Shown piece by piece: positions 28,650 through 37,436 of a stretch of DNA of 64,000 bases (position 1 is its first letter; each line of letters opens with the position of its first letter). The notes beneath the pieces are model-generated. The model did not search any database. It had not been told where the DNA came from and was given only the letters and a program-made list of their open reading frames with translations. The DNA lies in the NCBI RefSeq assembly GCF_003206155.1, contig NZ_PZJV01000008.1:27614-91613 (forward strand), written 5' to 3'. The position numbers and the translations under genes were made by a program. Source of the stretch: Salinicola halophilus (lineage in GTDB: Bacteria > Pseudomonadota > Gammaproteobacteria > Pseudomonadales > Halomonadaceae).

Positions 28650-29618
28650 ATGCCCGTATCCGATTCCTCCTTCGACGTGCTGACCTTTGGCGAAGCGATG
28701 GCACTGTTCGTCGCAGAAGAGAGCGGCCCGCTCGATGCCGTGACTCGCTTCGGCCGACGCACCGCCGGCGCCGACACCAACGTCGCCATCGGCCTGGCGC
28801 GACTCGGCTTCGACGTGCGCTGGCTCTCGCGCGTGGGAGCGGATCACAACGGCGCCTTTCTGCAGCGGGCGCTGGAAGCCGAAGGGCTCGACTGCCGCCA
28901 CGTGATTCGGGACGACGCTCACGCCACCGGTCTGGTATTCAAGGAACGTGCCGTCGACGGCGCCGACCCGCACGTCGAGTACGTCCGTCGTCACAGCGCC
29001 GCCAGCCACCTCGCCCCCGCCGATGCCGATGACGTGGCGATCGACCGCGCCCGTCACCTTCACGCCACCGGCATTCCCCCGGCGCTCTCCGACAGCGCCC
29101 GCGAACTCTCGACGACCCTTTTCGAGCGCGCCCGAGCGGCGGGGCTGTCGATCTCCTTCGACCCCAACCTGCGGCCCACCCTCTGGCCGAGCGAAGCGGT
29201 GATGAAAGAGACCCTCAACGCCCTCGCCGCCAAGGCCGACCTCGTCATGCCCGGGCTCGCCGAGGGCCGGATACTCACCGGTTTCGATACCGCCCACGAC
29301 ATCGCCGGCTTCTATCTCGACCGCGGTGCCAAGGCCGTGGTGATCAAACTCGGTCCCGAGGGGAGCTACTTCCGTACCGCCGAGCAGGAGGGTAGCGTCG
29401 ACGGCTCGCCGGTCGAGAAGGTCATCGATACCGTCGGCGCCGGCGATGGCTTCGCCGTGGGTGTGGTCAGCGCCCGCCTCGACGGGCTCGACTGGCCCGC
29501 AGCCCTGCACCGCGGCAACCTCATCGGCGCGCGGCAGGTGCAGGTAATCGGCGATATGGAAGGCTTGCCGAATCGTGACGAACTCACCGCGATGGAGCGC
29601 AGCGGCGAGGCGATCTAG
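28650..29618 (+). CDS. kdgK: PfkB-family sugar kinase, probable 2-dehydro-3-deoxygluconokinase
   Basis: Carbohydrate kinase of 322 aa, probably phosphorylating 2-keto-3-deoxygluconate before aldol cleavage (EC 2.7.1.45). FGEAMALFVAEESGPL and GRRTAGADTNVAIGLARLG at the N-terminus and the C-terminal PfkB signature DTVGAGDGFAVGVVSARL with the catalytic Asp are clear. YVRRHSAASHL and SFDPNLRPTLWPS fit KdgK. GGAGAG precedes the ATG. It overlaps the stop of the convergent hypothetical gene by four bases. Confidence 0.85.
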   Translation: MPVSDSSFDVLTFGEAMALFVAEESGPLDAVTRFGRRTAGADTNVAIGLARLGFDVRWLSRVGADHNGAFLQRALEAEGLDCRHVIRDDAHATGLVFKERAVDGADPHVEYVRRHSAASHLAPADADDVAIDRARHLHATGIPPALSDSARELSTTLFERARAAGLSISFDPNLRPTLWPSEAVMKETLNALAAKADLVMPGLAEGRILTGFDTAHDIAGFYLDRGAKAVVIKLGPEGSYFRTAEQEGSVDGSPVEKVIDTVGAGDGFAVGVVSARLDGLDWPAALHRGNLIGARQVQVIGDMEGLPNRDELTAMERSGEAI

Positions 29619-30274
29619 CGTCCGCGACTCCGGGTAGCCGGTTCCGCCCCCAATCCCGCCAGCACCGCAGGCTTGAGCGAGGCCAGCGGCTCGCCGGAGA
29701 CGCCGCTGAGCACGATCAGCCGGGTGCGACGACCGTCGTGATAACCGAGCCACAGCGGCAGCGCCACCGGGCGACAGGTGTCGGACTGCACGCGAAGCCC
29801 CCAGCGCCGAGGTCGGGCCAGCCGCTCCCACAGCCAGAGGCGCTCGAAAGTCGTGGCCGACGGACAGTCGCCGCCGGGGAGCCAGTGCTCGTCCACACTG
29901 CCCGGCCCGTCTTCGAACGCCAGTGTCCCCGGCCAGAGCAGCGCGCGGGGCGTCAGCGAACTCGCCAGCAGCCAGGCGGCGGGCGCCGATACCGGGTTCG
30001 CCGACGTGCCGCCGATCGCCACCGCCCACAGCGTGATCTGAGCGGGCTCGAAGCGCGCCGCACCGAAGCGAGCGAGCCGCCTGCGCGCACCCTTCGCATC
30101 GAGCCGGCGGGCCAGCCGGGCGGGCGCCATGGCCGTCTCGTTGCCCGCAGCCTCGGGCGATCCCGCCGATGTCGCTCCGACCGGGTTGGCCGATGCTCTC
30201 TCGGCGATATTCGCCTTCCTCCTCTCGGCCATGTTCGCCTTCTCCCTCTCGGCCATGTTCGCCGGCCCCCTCAC
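29615..30274 (-). CDS. Unknown protein coupled to a sodium symporter gene, with N-terminal octapeptide repeats
   Basis: 219 aa, no family recognised. The ATG at 30274 overlaps the stop of the upstream symporter gene by four bases, and the frame extends to the convergent kdgK stop, which together support a real gene. Residues 5-29 consist of three octapeptide units of the type NMAERxKA, encoded by a 24-bp tandem repeat. The rest is Ala/Leu/Arg-rich with a Trp-rich middle (HWLPGGDCPSATTFERLWLW) and a cell-surface-like segment LWLGYHDGRRTRLIVLSGVSG. No convincing membrane helix. It may start at one of the internal Met codons of the repeat. Role unknown. Confidence 0.6.
   Translation of the reverse strand: MRGPANMAEREKANMAERRKANIAERASANPVGATSAGSPEAAGNETAMAPARLARRLDAKGARRRLARFGAARFEPAQITLWAVAIGGTSANPVSAPAAWLLASSLTPRALLWPGTLAFEDGPGSVDEHWLPGGDCPSATTFERLWLWERLARPRRWGLRVQSDTCRPVALPLWLGYHDGRRTRLIVLSGVSGEPLASLKPAVLAGLGAEPATRSRGR
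30198..30269 (-). repeat. Three 24-bp tandem repeats at the 5' end of the unknown gene
   Basis: Units start at 30198, 30222 and 30246, each beginning CTCTCGGC on the plus strand. They are in frame and encode the NMAERxKA octads. Each of the two units next to the gene start contains an ATG, so copy number could shift the functional start. Confidence 0.85.
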
Positions 30275-31899
30275 TGGGCGTTGGCCCAGAGCTGTAGCGC
30301 GCCGAGGGCGGCGAGACTCAAGAAGAACCAGACGATCAGTCCGATGCAGCGTCGGCGCGTGACGCGGGCGTCGTCGCCGACCGCTTCGGCATTGGCGCTT
30401 CGCCCCTTGAGCACCGCCTGCATGTCGGGGGCGGTCTCGTCGATGGCCACATCGGCGAGTTGCTCACGGCCTGGCGCCGGCGCGGTCAGACTCACCGCAT
30501 AGCCCACACCCATCGAGACGATGAGCCCCACCGCGTTCTGATAGAGCCAGGAAATACCCAGCTGCGAGGCGGCCCAGACCGCCGCCATGCCGACGATCAT
30601 TCCAGCCACCGCGCCACGACCGTTGCTGCGATGGGTCAGCACCGCCAGTAGAAAGACCCCGAGCAGCGCGCCGTAGAACCAGGAGCCGATGCGGTTGACC
30701 GCCTCGATCACCGGGCCGAGATTGCCGGCGAAGAAGGCAAAGGCGGTGGCATAGAGTCCCCAGAAGACGGTCGCCCAGCGCGAGGCGCGAAGGTAGTGGC
30801 GCTCGCTGGCATCGCGGCGAACGTAGCGGGCGTAGAAGTCGCGCACCGTTACCGCGGAGAGGGAGTTCAGCGCGGAGTCGAGACTCGACATCGCCGCGGC
30901 GAAGACCCCGGCGATCACGAGTCCGGTGATGCCCACCGGAAACGCCTCCACCACATAGCGCGGGAACAGCTCGTTGAGGTTTTCCGGCGCGGTGAGGCCG
31001 TGCTGCTGATAGTAGGCGGCAAGCATCACGCCGATGAACAAAAAGAGCAGCATCTGCGGCACCAGCAGATAGCCGCCGATCAGCAAGGATCGCTGCCCCT
31101 CGGCAATGGAGGGGCTGGTGAGCACGCGCTGAATCTGGCTCTGGTCGGTCCCGAAGTAGGCGACGTGCATCACCACGCCGCCGATCAACCCGGCCCAGAT
31201 CGAGTAGGTCACGGTGGGGTCGAGAGAGAAATCGAGCGTATCGAAAAGCCCGTTGGCGGCGCCGTACGCAAAGACATCGCTCCAGCCGCCGGGCAGACTC
31301 GTGACCATCAGCACCATGCTGAGAATGGCGCCGAGCCAGAGCACGAACATCTGCACCACGTCGGTCCAGATGACGGCGCTGATACCGCCGAGCACGGTAT
31401 AGCTCACGGCGATCACCGCCATCAGCACGATGGTGACGTTGACGTTCCAGCCGGTGACCACGGCGAGCACCAGTGCCGGGGCGTAGAGCACCACGCCGGT
31501 GGCGAGCCCGCGAGCAACGAGAAACAGCAGTGCCGCCAGCGAGCGGGTGACCGGGCCGAAACGGCGCTCGAGCAGCTCGTAGATGCTGTAGATGCCGGCG
31601 CGGTGGAAGATAGGGACCAGCACCACGATCAGCACCGCCATCGCCAGCGGTACGTTGATGAAGGTGGCCAGCCGCTCCAGGCCGCCGTCGAAACCCCAGC
31701 CCGGCGCGCCGATGAAGGTGATGGCGCTGGCCTGGGTCGCCATGACCGAAAGCCCGATGGCCCAGCCGGGAATCTTTCGCCCGCCGAGAAAGTAGTCCTG
31801 CGTGCTCTCCTGATCCTTGCCGAAGCGCGCACCCAGCCAGGCGATGCCCGCGACGTAGACGATCAGAACGAGGGTATCGATCAGCGTGAAGTCACCCAC
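30271..31899 (-). CDS. Sodium:solute symporter (SGLT-like subgroup)
   Basis: 542-aa SSS-family carrier with about 14 membrane segments. DYFLGGRKIPGWAIGLSVMATQASAITFIGAPG, SYTVLGGISAVIWTDVVQMFVLW, FGTDQSQIQRVL and AAAMSSLDSALNSLSAVTVRDFY match the sodium/glucose-type branch. The start is a GTG at 31899 with GAGGTGG just upstream. Its mRNA leader contains AACAACAA. Substrate is not evident; related carriers take sugars, myo-inositol or sialic acid. The next gene starts inside its stop codon. Confidence 0.9.
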   Translation of the reverse strand: MGDFTLIDTLVLIVYVAGIAWLGARFGKDQESTQDYFLGGRKIPGWAIGLSVMATQASAITFIGAPGWGFDGGLERLATFINVPLAMAVLIVVLVPIFHRAGIYSIYELLERRFGPVTRSLAALLFLVARGLATGVVLYAPALVLAVVTGWNVNVTIVLMAVIAVSYTVLGGISAVIWTDVVQMFVLWLGAILSMVLMVTSLPGGWSDVFAYGAANGLFDTLDFSLDPTVTYSIWAGLIGGVVMHVAYFGTDQSQIQRVLTSPSIAEGQRSLLIGGYLLVPQMLLFLFIGVMLAAYYQQHGLTAPENLNELFPRYVVEAFPVGITGLVIAGVFAAAMSSLDSALNSLSAVTVRDFYARYVRRDASERHYLRASRWATVFWGLYATAFAFFAGNLGPVIEAVNRIGSWFYGALLGVFLLAVLTHRSNGRGAVAGMIVGMAAVWAASQLGISWLYQNAVGLIVSMGVGYAVSLTAPAPGREQLADVAIDETAPDMQAVLKGRSANAEAVGDDARVTRRRCIGLIVWFFLSLAALGALQLWANAQ

Positions 31900-31991
31900 G
31901 GCCCACCTCGAATTGTTGTTATCGACGCTCTCAACGTATCACGTTTTGATCGCCACGCTGCCGAGCCTCCCGACGCGGCGGGCACTGGCGC

Positions 31992-32343
31992 TCAGCGACG
32001 CTTGAGGCAATCGCGCAGTACCACGGCGTTGTTGTACACCTCGTCTTTTGCCGCGTAGACCAGCGTTACCCCCCCCGTTCTGCGCGTGCTCACGAAGCGT
32101 CTGCGTCAGCCGAGAATCGGCTCGGCGAAGCTCCTCGCGGTAGGCCGCGTAGAACTTCTCCCAACGGTCACGGTCGTGACCGAACCACTCACGACGCGAT
32201 TTCGACGGCGCCAGATCTCGATACCACGCGTCGATGGACGCATCCGCCTTCGCCACCCCGCGCGGCCACATGCCGTCGACCAGTGCCCGGTGGCCGTCGC
32301 CCTCGTTCGTCTCGTCGTAGAGACGTTTGAGCTGAACCCTCAT
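31992..32343 (-). pseudogene. DUF488 family protein interrupted by a frameshift in a G8 tract
   Basis: The ATG at 32343 (GGAGGA upstream) starts MRVQLKRLYDETNEGDGHR, MWPRGVAKADASIDAWYRDLAP and EWFGHDRDRWEKFY, clearly the DUF488 pattern. After AHAQNG the minus strand has eight G (32069-32076). Read as is, the frame leaves the family and runs to 31939. Removing one G restores VTLVYAAKDEVYNNAVVLRD and a stop at 31992-31994, which is the expected DUF488 C-terminus and length (116 aa). So one base is inserted in a homopolymer, either a sequencing error, a true mutation or a phase-variable tract. Function of the family is unknown. Confidence 0.85.
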
Positions 32344-32415
32344 CTCGTCCTCCGCCGGAAAAGCCTCGATCGACGCTGGCAGCGTAGCCAATCGACACGA
32401 CCGACAGCTGCGCAT

Positions 32416-32442
32416 ACGAAAAACCCCGGCACATGGCCGGGG
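32416..32442 (-). terminator. Terminator of betT
   Basis: Eight-bp stem ACCCCGGC (32422-32429) / GCCGGGGT (32435-32442) followed on the minus strand by five T. It is 21 bp past the betT stop. Confidence 0.8.
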
Positions 32443-32463
32443 TCTGTCGTGAACGCGAGCGGG

Positions 32464-34527
32464 TCAGGCCGGAGGCTGCTCCGGGCTGTCCGGCATGTTG
32501 ATGCTGCTCGGATCCTCGCGGTTCATGTGGAGGAACTGCAGGTGGCGCTCGTACTGATCGAGAATGTCGTCGATCACCTGCGCCTGGGTGTAGCCGGTCA
32601 GGTCGTAGCCCTGGCTCCCCTCGAGCAGATAGACCTCCAGACGATAGTAGCGACCGCTGCTGCGCGGCGTGCGCATGGCGAACGACGGCATCGAGAACGG
32701 ATGCGTCCAGATCTGGTAGGTGAAGTTCTGCTCGCTGCCGAGATCGACGTAGAGCGACAGATAGTCGTCGTCGTTCTGGGCGCCCTCGGTGATGTCGACG
32801 CTGACACCCTGCTTGACCAGTTCGTCACGCACCGCCTCCATTGCCGGGCGGCCGGTCTCGGCCAGAAAGCGGTTGGCTTCGTTGCGATCGGGGAAGGACA
32901 TCGCTCGCTTCAGGCGCGTACGCCAGTCGTAGTTCTGCTCGCGTCCGCTCGGCGCCATGCGTCCGGAAAGCGATCCCGACAGGCTCAGACGATGGCTGTC
33001 CTCCTTGAACGCCTCGACCTTCAGCGCCTTGTAGAGTCCGGCGATCATGAAGAAGAGCACGATCGAGAACGGCAGACCGGTGATCACCACTGCGCTCTGC
33101 AGCGTCGAGAGCCCGCCGGCAAGCAGCAGTGACAGTGTCAGCACGCCGATCACCGCCGACCAAAGAATGCGCATCCAGATGGGCGCATCGCTGTTGACGT
33201 CTTTCAGATGCGAGGTGAAGTTCGACAGTACCAGCGCCCCGGAGTCACCCGAGGTGATGAAGAACACGATCGCCAGGATGCTCACCGCGGCGGTAGTGAA
33301 GAGCGGGAACGGATACTCCTGCAGGAACAGATAGATCCCCCCCGGCGGGTTGTCCATGACCTGCTGACCGAACTCGGAAGCGCCATTCATTGCCATGTCG
33401 ATGGCGCTGTTACCCAGGATCGACATCCAGATCATCATGAACGCGATGGGCAGCGTCAGCGTACCGGCGACGAACGTCCGGATGGTGCGACCGCGTGAGA
33501 TGCGCGCCAGGAAGAGTCCCACGAACGGGCCCCAGGCGATCCACCAGGCCCAGAAGAAGAGCGTCCAGGCGTTGAGCCAATCGGTGGGACGATCGAAGGC
33601 GTAGGTGTTGAACGACATCGAGACGAAGTTCGACAGATAGTCGCCGACGTTCATCACCAGCGCGTTGAGCAGGAAGATCGTCTTGCCGGCGAACAGCACG
33701 AACAGCAGCAGCGCCACCGCCAGCAGAATGTTGAACTCGGAGAGCCGGCGGATGCCTCGCTCGACACCGGTGACCGCGGAGATGGTCGCGAATGCCACGA
33801 TCATCAGCACCAGTGCCGTCTGCGTCCAGACGCTCTCGGTGATGCCGAACATGAAATCCAGTCCGAAATTCAACTGGATGACGCCGATTCCCAGGCTCGC
33901 CGCGATCCCGAATACCGTCCCCAGCACCGCGGCGATGTCGACCACGTGACCGATCGGGCCGAAGATCCGCTTGCCGAAGATGGGATAGAGCGCGCTGGAG
34001 ATGGTCAGCGGCAGATTGTGACGATAGCTGAAGAACGCCAGCGCCATTCCGATCAGCGTGTAGATCCCCCAGCCCGACATTCCCCAGTGGAGAAAGGTGA
34101 TCTGCATGGCGTGACGCGCGGCGGCCACCTGATCGTCCGGCGCGTTGGGCGCGTTGTAGAACTGGGTCAGCGGTTCGGCGAGGGCGAAGAAGATCACGCC
34201 GATCCCGATCCCCGCGGAGAAGAGCATCGCCGACCAGGAGAAGATGTTGAAGTCGGGCCGCGAGTGCTCCGGGCCGAGCCGGATCTTGCCGAAGCGCGAG
34301 ACGCCGATGAAGATCACGAAAGCGAGGTAAATGACGACGGTAAGAAAGTAGTACCAGCCGAAAGTGTTGGAGATCCAGCCAAGCAGCGCATTGATGATGC
34401 CGTTGGCCTGTTCGGTTGCCACCATCGCCCACAGCGAGAAGACGACGATGCCGATCACGGATCCATAGAAGACGACCGGGTTGAGGCGGTCTTCGGTTCT
34501 CGATTGAGGATCGGGACTGTTGGTCAT
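32464..34527 (-). CDS. betT: BCCT-family choline/betaine transporter (BetT-like)
   Basis: Sodium- or proton-coupled importer of quaternary ammonium osmoprotectants. 687 aa, close to E. coli BetT (677). Twelve membrane segments cover residues 15-500; the BCCT signature is FFWAWWIAWGPFVGLFLARISRGRTIR. The glycine-rich FSAGIGIGVIFFALAEP is in the first third. A long hydrophilic C-terminal domain (about 180 aa, with residues such as DWRTRLKRAMSFPDRNEANRF and YYRLEVYLLEGSQGYDLTGYT) is the osmosensing tail typical of BetT. ATG 34527 has GGGAGCC upstream and the leader is C/A-rich (CAACAACAACG). No betIBA genes are adjacent, so the supply of choline for glycine betaine must be handled elsewhere. Confidence 0.93.
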   Translation of the reverse strand: MTNSPDPQSRTEDRLNPVVFYGSVIGIVVFSLWAMVATEQANGIINALLGWISNTFGWYYFLTVVIYLAFVIFIGVSRFGKIRLGPEHSRPDFNIFSWSAMLFSAGIGIGVIFFALAEPLTQFYNAPNAPDDQVAAARHAMQITFLHWGMSGWGIYTLIGMALAFFSYRHNLPLTISSALYPIFGKRIFGPIGHVVDIAAVLGTVFGIAASLGIGVIQLNFGLDFMFGITESVWTQTALVLMIVAFATISAVTGVERGIRRLSEFNILLAVALLLFVLFAGKTIFLLNALVMNVGDYLSNFVSMSFNTYAFDRPTDWLNAWTLFFWAWWIAWGPFVGLFLARISRGRTIRTFVAGTLTLPIAFMMIWMSILGNSAIDMAMNGASEFGQQVMDNPPGGIYLFLQEYPFPLFTTAAVSILAIVFFITSGDSGALVLSNFTSHLKDVNSDAPIWMRILWSAVIGVLTLSLLLAGGLSTLQSAVVITGLPFSIVLFFMIAGLYKALKVEAFKEDSHRLSLSGSLSGRMAPSGREQNYDWRTRLKRAMSFPDRNEANRFLAETGRPAMEAVRDELVKQGVSVDITEGAQNDDDYLSLYVDLGSEQNFTYQIWTHPFSMPSFAMRTPRSSGRYYRLEVYLLEGSQGYDLTGYTQAQVIDDILDQYERHLQFLHMNREDPSSINMPDSPEQPPA

Positions 34528-35041
34528 GCGGCTCCCATCTTGTCGGTTCGTTGTTGTTGATCGACCCCGCTTACTGCCCCTGTCCGGACGCGAATCCCGT
34601 GACTTGGCATCGGCATCGATCCTGAGTGCCCGCGTGGGGCCGTTGCCCCCGACTGAGTTAAGTCGAGTTCCCCCCGGTTAGCCAGAGAAGGTTGGCTCGA
34701 TCGGCCTCGAACACACGGCGCTCTCTTTTTTTATTGATCGGCCAATTAAAATACGGCGTTATCGATGGGCTTTCAATACAGCACGCTGCGTTATCGAAAG
34801 TGATGGCGCAGGCAGAAGATGCGCCTCGCCCCCCGGGAGGATCCGAGGAAAATCGTTCGGGGAAGGTCTATCGAGAAGAGTCTATCGAGAAAGGGCGTTC
34901 GAGGCAGATCGCGCGCGAGAGGACCGTCAAAGAACAGGGCGCGGGTGACGGCTCACGTCACGACGCGCCCTTCGCGTCGTCATCCTGGCAGCCGCCGCCC
35001 TGGCGGCGGTCGGCCTTCACCCGCACCATTCGCTGCCGGGA
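34528..35041. other. Region upstream of betT with an AT-rich patch, no gene
   Basis: 514 bp between the dgt stop and the betT start, both on the minus strand. 34726-34757 is the most AT-rich piece here (a T7 run, then attgatcggccaattaaaat), containing the near-palindrome attgatcggccaat at 34733-34746, a candidate operator or promoter for betT. A 14-bp direct repeat gtctatcgagaaga occurs at 34866 and 34880. I see no protein-coding gene; the open frame at 34692-35093 lacks a ribosome site and family features. Confidence 0.5.
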
Positions 35042-36376
35042 TCAGTCGCCCTTGAGACGCCCGCCCATCTCCTGGGCGAGTTCGACGGCGTAGTGATCGG
35101 TCATGCCGCCGATGAAGTCGAGCATGCGCCGATAGCTCTCGTAGAGCGGCCAGGAAGGCTTGGGCGTGTTCTCGCCGATCAGCGCCAGTACGCGTTGATG
35201 CTTGAACGATGACTGCCCGGTGTGATGCAGCTCGTGGGCGGCGCCGATGAACGCCTCGAGCAGAATGCCCAGCGTGGTGTAGGCGCCGATCTCGAGCTTC
35301 GCCTTGCGTTCGTTCTGGAAGATTCGCTCCCGGGCGAGTTGCTTGGCCGAGGCCACGCCCCAGGTCAGATCCGGATGGCAGAGCTCGAGCAGATCCTCGG
35401 TGAGCGCGCCGTTGAGCAGCGCGGTCTCGTGCTGCACGAAGACCGCCCCCACCTCGTTGACCGCCCGCTCCATCGCCGCCCCGCGAAGCGCGGCGATACG
35501 GCGGCGCTGCGATACACCGGCCTCCGCCATTCCCTCATAGCCCTGGGGCGGCTCGCCGGCGATCTGCAGCAGCACGTCGGCGACCTCCTCGTAGCGCAGG
35601 ATGCCCATCTCCAGGCCGTCCTCGAGGTCGAGCAGCGCATAGCAGATGTCGTCGGCGGCCTCGACCAGATAGGCGAGCGGATGACGGCACCACTTCGACT
35701 CGCCCACCTGCTTCATGCCGAGACGCTCGGTGACCTCCTCCAGCAGCGCCTTCTCCGACTGGTAGCAGCCGAACTTGCCCATCGCCCCGCCGTGCTCCAC
35801 GGTCCAGGGGTATTTCAAAAGCGTACCCAGAGTCGCCGCGGAGAGCTTCATGCCGCCGCGAAACTGGTTGTACTCGATCTGCGTGACGACGCGAAAACCC
35901 TGGGCGTTGCCCTCGTAGGTGAGCAGGTCGTTGCGCTGGGCCTCGTCGAGGCCGTCGAGCAGCCCGCTACCGGCGTGCTCGGTCCACTTGAACCAGTCCC
36001 GAATGGCGTACTCGCCGGCGTGGCCGAACGGCGGGTTGCCGATGTCATGGCCGAGACACGCCGCCTGGACGATCACCCCGAGATCCGCCGGACTCACCCA
36101 CGCCGGCAGACGCTCGCGCAGCTCTTCCCCCACGATCATGCCGAGACTGCGCCCGACGCAGCCCACCTCCAGCGAGTGGGTCAACCGGGTGTGGATATGA
36201 TCGTTGTCGGTGAGCGGATGGACCTGCGTCTTGCGCCCCAGCCGGCGAAACGAGCCGGAAAAGACGATGCGATCGTAGTCCTTGTGGAACGGGCTGCGAC
36301 CGATCTCGCCGCGCGACGTCCGGGCATCGTGCAGACGGATGGGGTCGAGCAGGTGTTCCCACTGCATGGCGGTCAT
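35042..36376 (-). CDS. dgt: dGTP triphosphohydrolase (HD domain)
   Basis: Cleaves dGTP or other dNTPs to nucleoside and triphosphate, controlling dNTP pools (EC 3.1.5.1-like). 444 aa. HD-domain metal ligands are visible: RLTHSLEVGCVGRSLG (His), CLGHDIGNPPFGHAGE (His-Asp), and AYLVEAADDICYALLDLEDG (second Asp). The front SFRRLGRKTQVHPLTDNDHIHTR is the dGTPase signature. I start at the ATG at 36376, which follows TGGAGAG; a further upstream ATG (36406) is less likely. The gene begins 30 bp after nine heptanucleotide repeats. Confidence 0.92.
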   Translation of the reverse strand: MTAMQWEHLLDPIRLHDARTSRGEIGRSPFHKDYDRIVFSGSFRRLGRKTQVHPLTDNDHIHTRLTHSLEVGCVGRSLGMIVGEELRERLPAWVSPADLGVIVQAACLGHDIGNPPFGHAGEYAIRDWFKWTEHAGSGLLDGLDEAQRNDLLTYEGNAQGFRVVTQIEYNQFRGGMKLSAATLGTLLKYPWTVEHGGAMGKFGCYQSEKALLEEVTERLGMKQVGESKWCRHPLAYLVEAADDICYALLDLEDGLEMGILRYEEVADVLLQIAGEPPQGYEGMAEAGVSQRRRIAALRGAAMERAVNEVGAVFVQHETALLNGALTEDLLELCHPDLTWGVASAKQLARERIFQNERKAKLEIGAYTTLGILLEAFIGAAHELHHTGQSSFKHQRVLALIGENTPKPSWPLYESYRRMLDFIGGMTDHYAVELAQEMGGRLKGD

Positions 36377-36406
36377 CGGTCTCTCCAGGTGAACGGCATT
36401 GGCCAC

Positions 36407-36472
36407 GAGCTTCGAGCTTCGAGCTTCGAGCTTCGAGCTTCGAGCTTCGAGCTTCGAGCTTCGAGCTTCGAG
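36407..36472 (-). repeat. Heptanucleotide tandem repeat (GAGCTTC)9 just upstream of dgt
   Basis: Nine perfect, uninterrupted copies of GAGCTTC from 36407 to 36469 plus GAG. On the dgt coding strand the unit reads GAAGCTC. It ends 30 nt before the dgt start codon, where promoter and leader are expected, so copy number could alter spacing and expression. Confidence 0.97.
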
Positions 36473-36572
36473 GCTGACAGCATGTCGCGACCGCTCAGCG
36501 AGTCAAGCAGCTAATCTGGCGGGACTCATTCTCAAGGGCTTATCGCCGCAGTTTTCTCTCGCAGCTCTTGGC

Positions 36573-37436
36573 TTATTCCTTCACGTCCATGTACTCCCGC
36601 GCCCAGATCCGATACTCCTCTAGCGTCGAGTAGCGGGTCGAGAGCTGCGAGGCATCGAGATCGTTGGTGGCGATGTCGCGCTGTTCGCGCAGGCAGTCGT
36701 AGGTCGCCTTGATCGCGGCGAAGTAGGCGGCGTGACCGTTGACCACGATGCGCACGCCGAGCTCGGCCAGCCGGGCGCTGTCGCTAAGCGCCGGGTTGCC
36801 GTAGGTGACCAGCATCAGCGGCACGGTGAGCACCGAGGCGAGCTTCTCGAGATGTTCAAAGTCGCGCACGCCGACGACACAGATGGCGTCGACACCCGCG
36901 GCCTGATAGGCCCGCACCCGCGCCACGGCCGACTCGTCGTCGAGCTGGCCGGCGTTGGTTCGGGCGATGATCGCCATGGCCGGGTCGATGCGCGCCTCGA
37001 GTGCGGCGCGCATCTTGCCGACGCCCTCTTCCACCGGAATCAGATCGGTGGACTTGTGACCGTACTGCGCCGGCAGCAGCGTATCTTCGATCGTCAGCGC
37101 CGCGACGCCGGCCCGCTCGAGCTCGGTGACGGTACGCATGACATTGAGCGCGTTGCCGTAGCCGTGGTCGGCATCGGCGATCACCGGCAGCCGCGATACT
37201 CGACCGATCCGCGTGGCCTGCTCGACGAACTCGCTCAGCGTGATCAGCGCAAAATCCGGCGCCGCCAGTACCTGCAGCGAGGCGACCGAACCGCCGAGGA
37301 TACCGACCTCGAAGCCCAGATCCGCAGCGATACGCGCCGACATCGGATCGAAGACCGAGGCCGTGTAGAAGCAGGTATCGCTCGCCAGCCGTTCGCGAAA
37401 GGCGCAGCGGAGATCGTGCTGAGAGGGTGTCGCCAT
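36573..37436 (-). CDS. Oxaloacetate decarboxylase of the isocitrate lyase/PEP mutase superfamily
   Basis: 287-aa TIM barrel closely resembling Pseudomonas PA4872, which decarboxylates oxaloacetate to pyruvate with Mg (EC 4.1.1.112). [27 protein letters not shown] at the start, [21 protein letters not shown] with the metal Asp pair, [20 protein letters not shown], and [13 protein letters not shown] follow that enzyme. The active-site loop lacks the KKCGH cysteine of true isocitrate lyases, as expected. The start ATG at 37436 has CAGGAGTCATCC upstream. Role: removal or rebalancing of oxaloacetate. Confidence 0.9.
   Translation of the reverse strand: MATPSQHDLRCAFRERLASDTCFYTASVFDPMSARIAADLGFEVGILGGSVASLQVLAAPDFALITLSEFVEQATRIGRVSRLPVIADADHGYGNALNVMRTVTELERAGVAALTIEDTLLPAQYGHKSTDLIPVEEGVGKMRAALEARIDPAMAIIARTNAGQLDDESAVARVRAYQAAGVDAICVVGVRDFEHLEKLASVLTVPLMLVTYGNPALSDSARLAELGVRIVVNGHAAYFAAIKATYDCLREQRDIATNDLDASQLSTRYSTLEEYRIWAREYMDVKE

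Noticed and set aside
28569..30029. 486-codon minus-strand frame across kdgK
   Set aside because: Antisense to a clear kinase; composition is Gly/Ala/Val/Glu shadow typical of GC-rich DNA, no family features.
34692..35093. 133-codon plus-strand frame in the betT-dgt gap
   Set aside because: No ribosome site, Arg/Ser-rich low-complexity product, overlaps the dgt end. Left as intergenic.
36407..36472. Heptad array considered as a CRISPR or iteron origin
   Set aside because: Seven-bp units without spacers are not CRISPR; no replication gene, DnaA box cluster or AT-rich unwinding region nearby.
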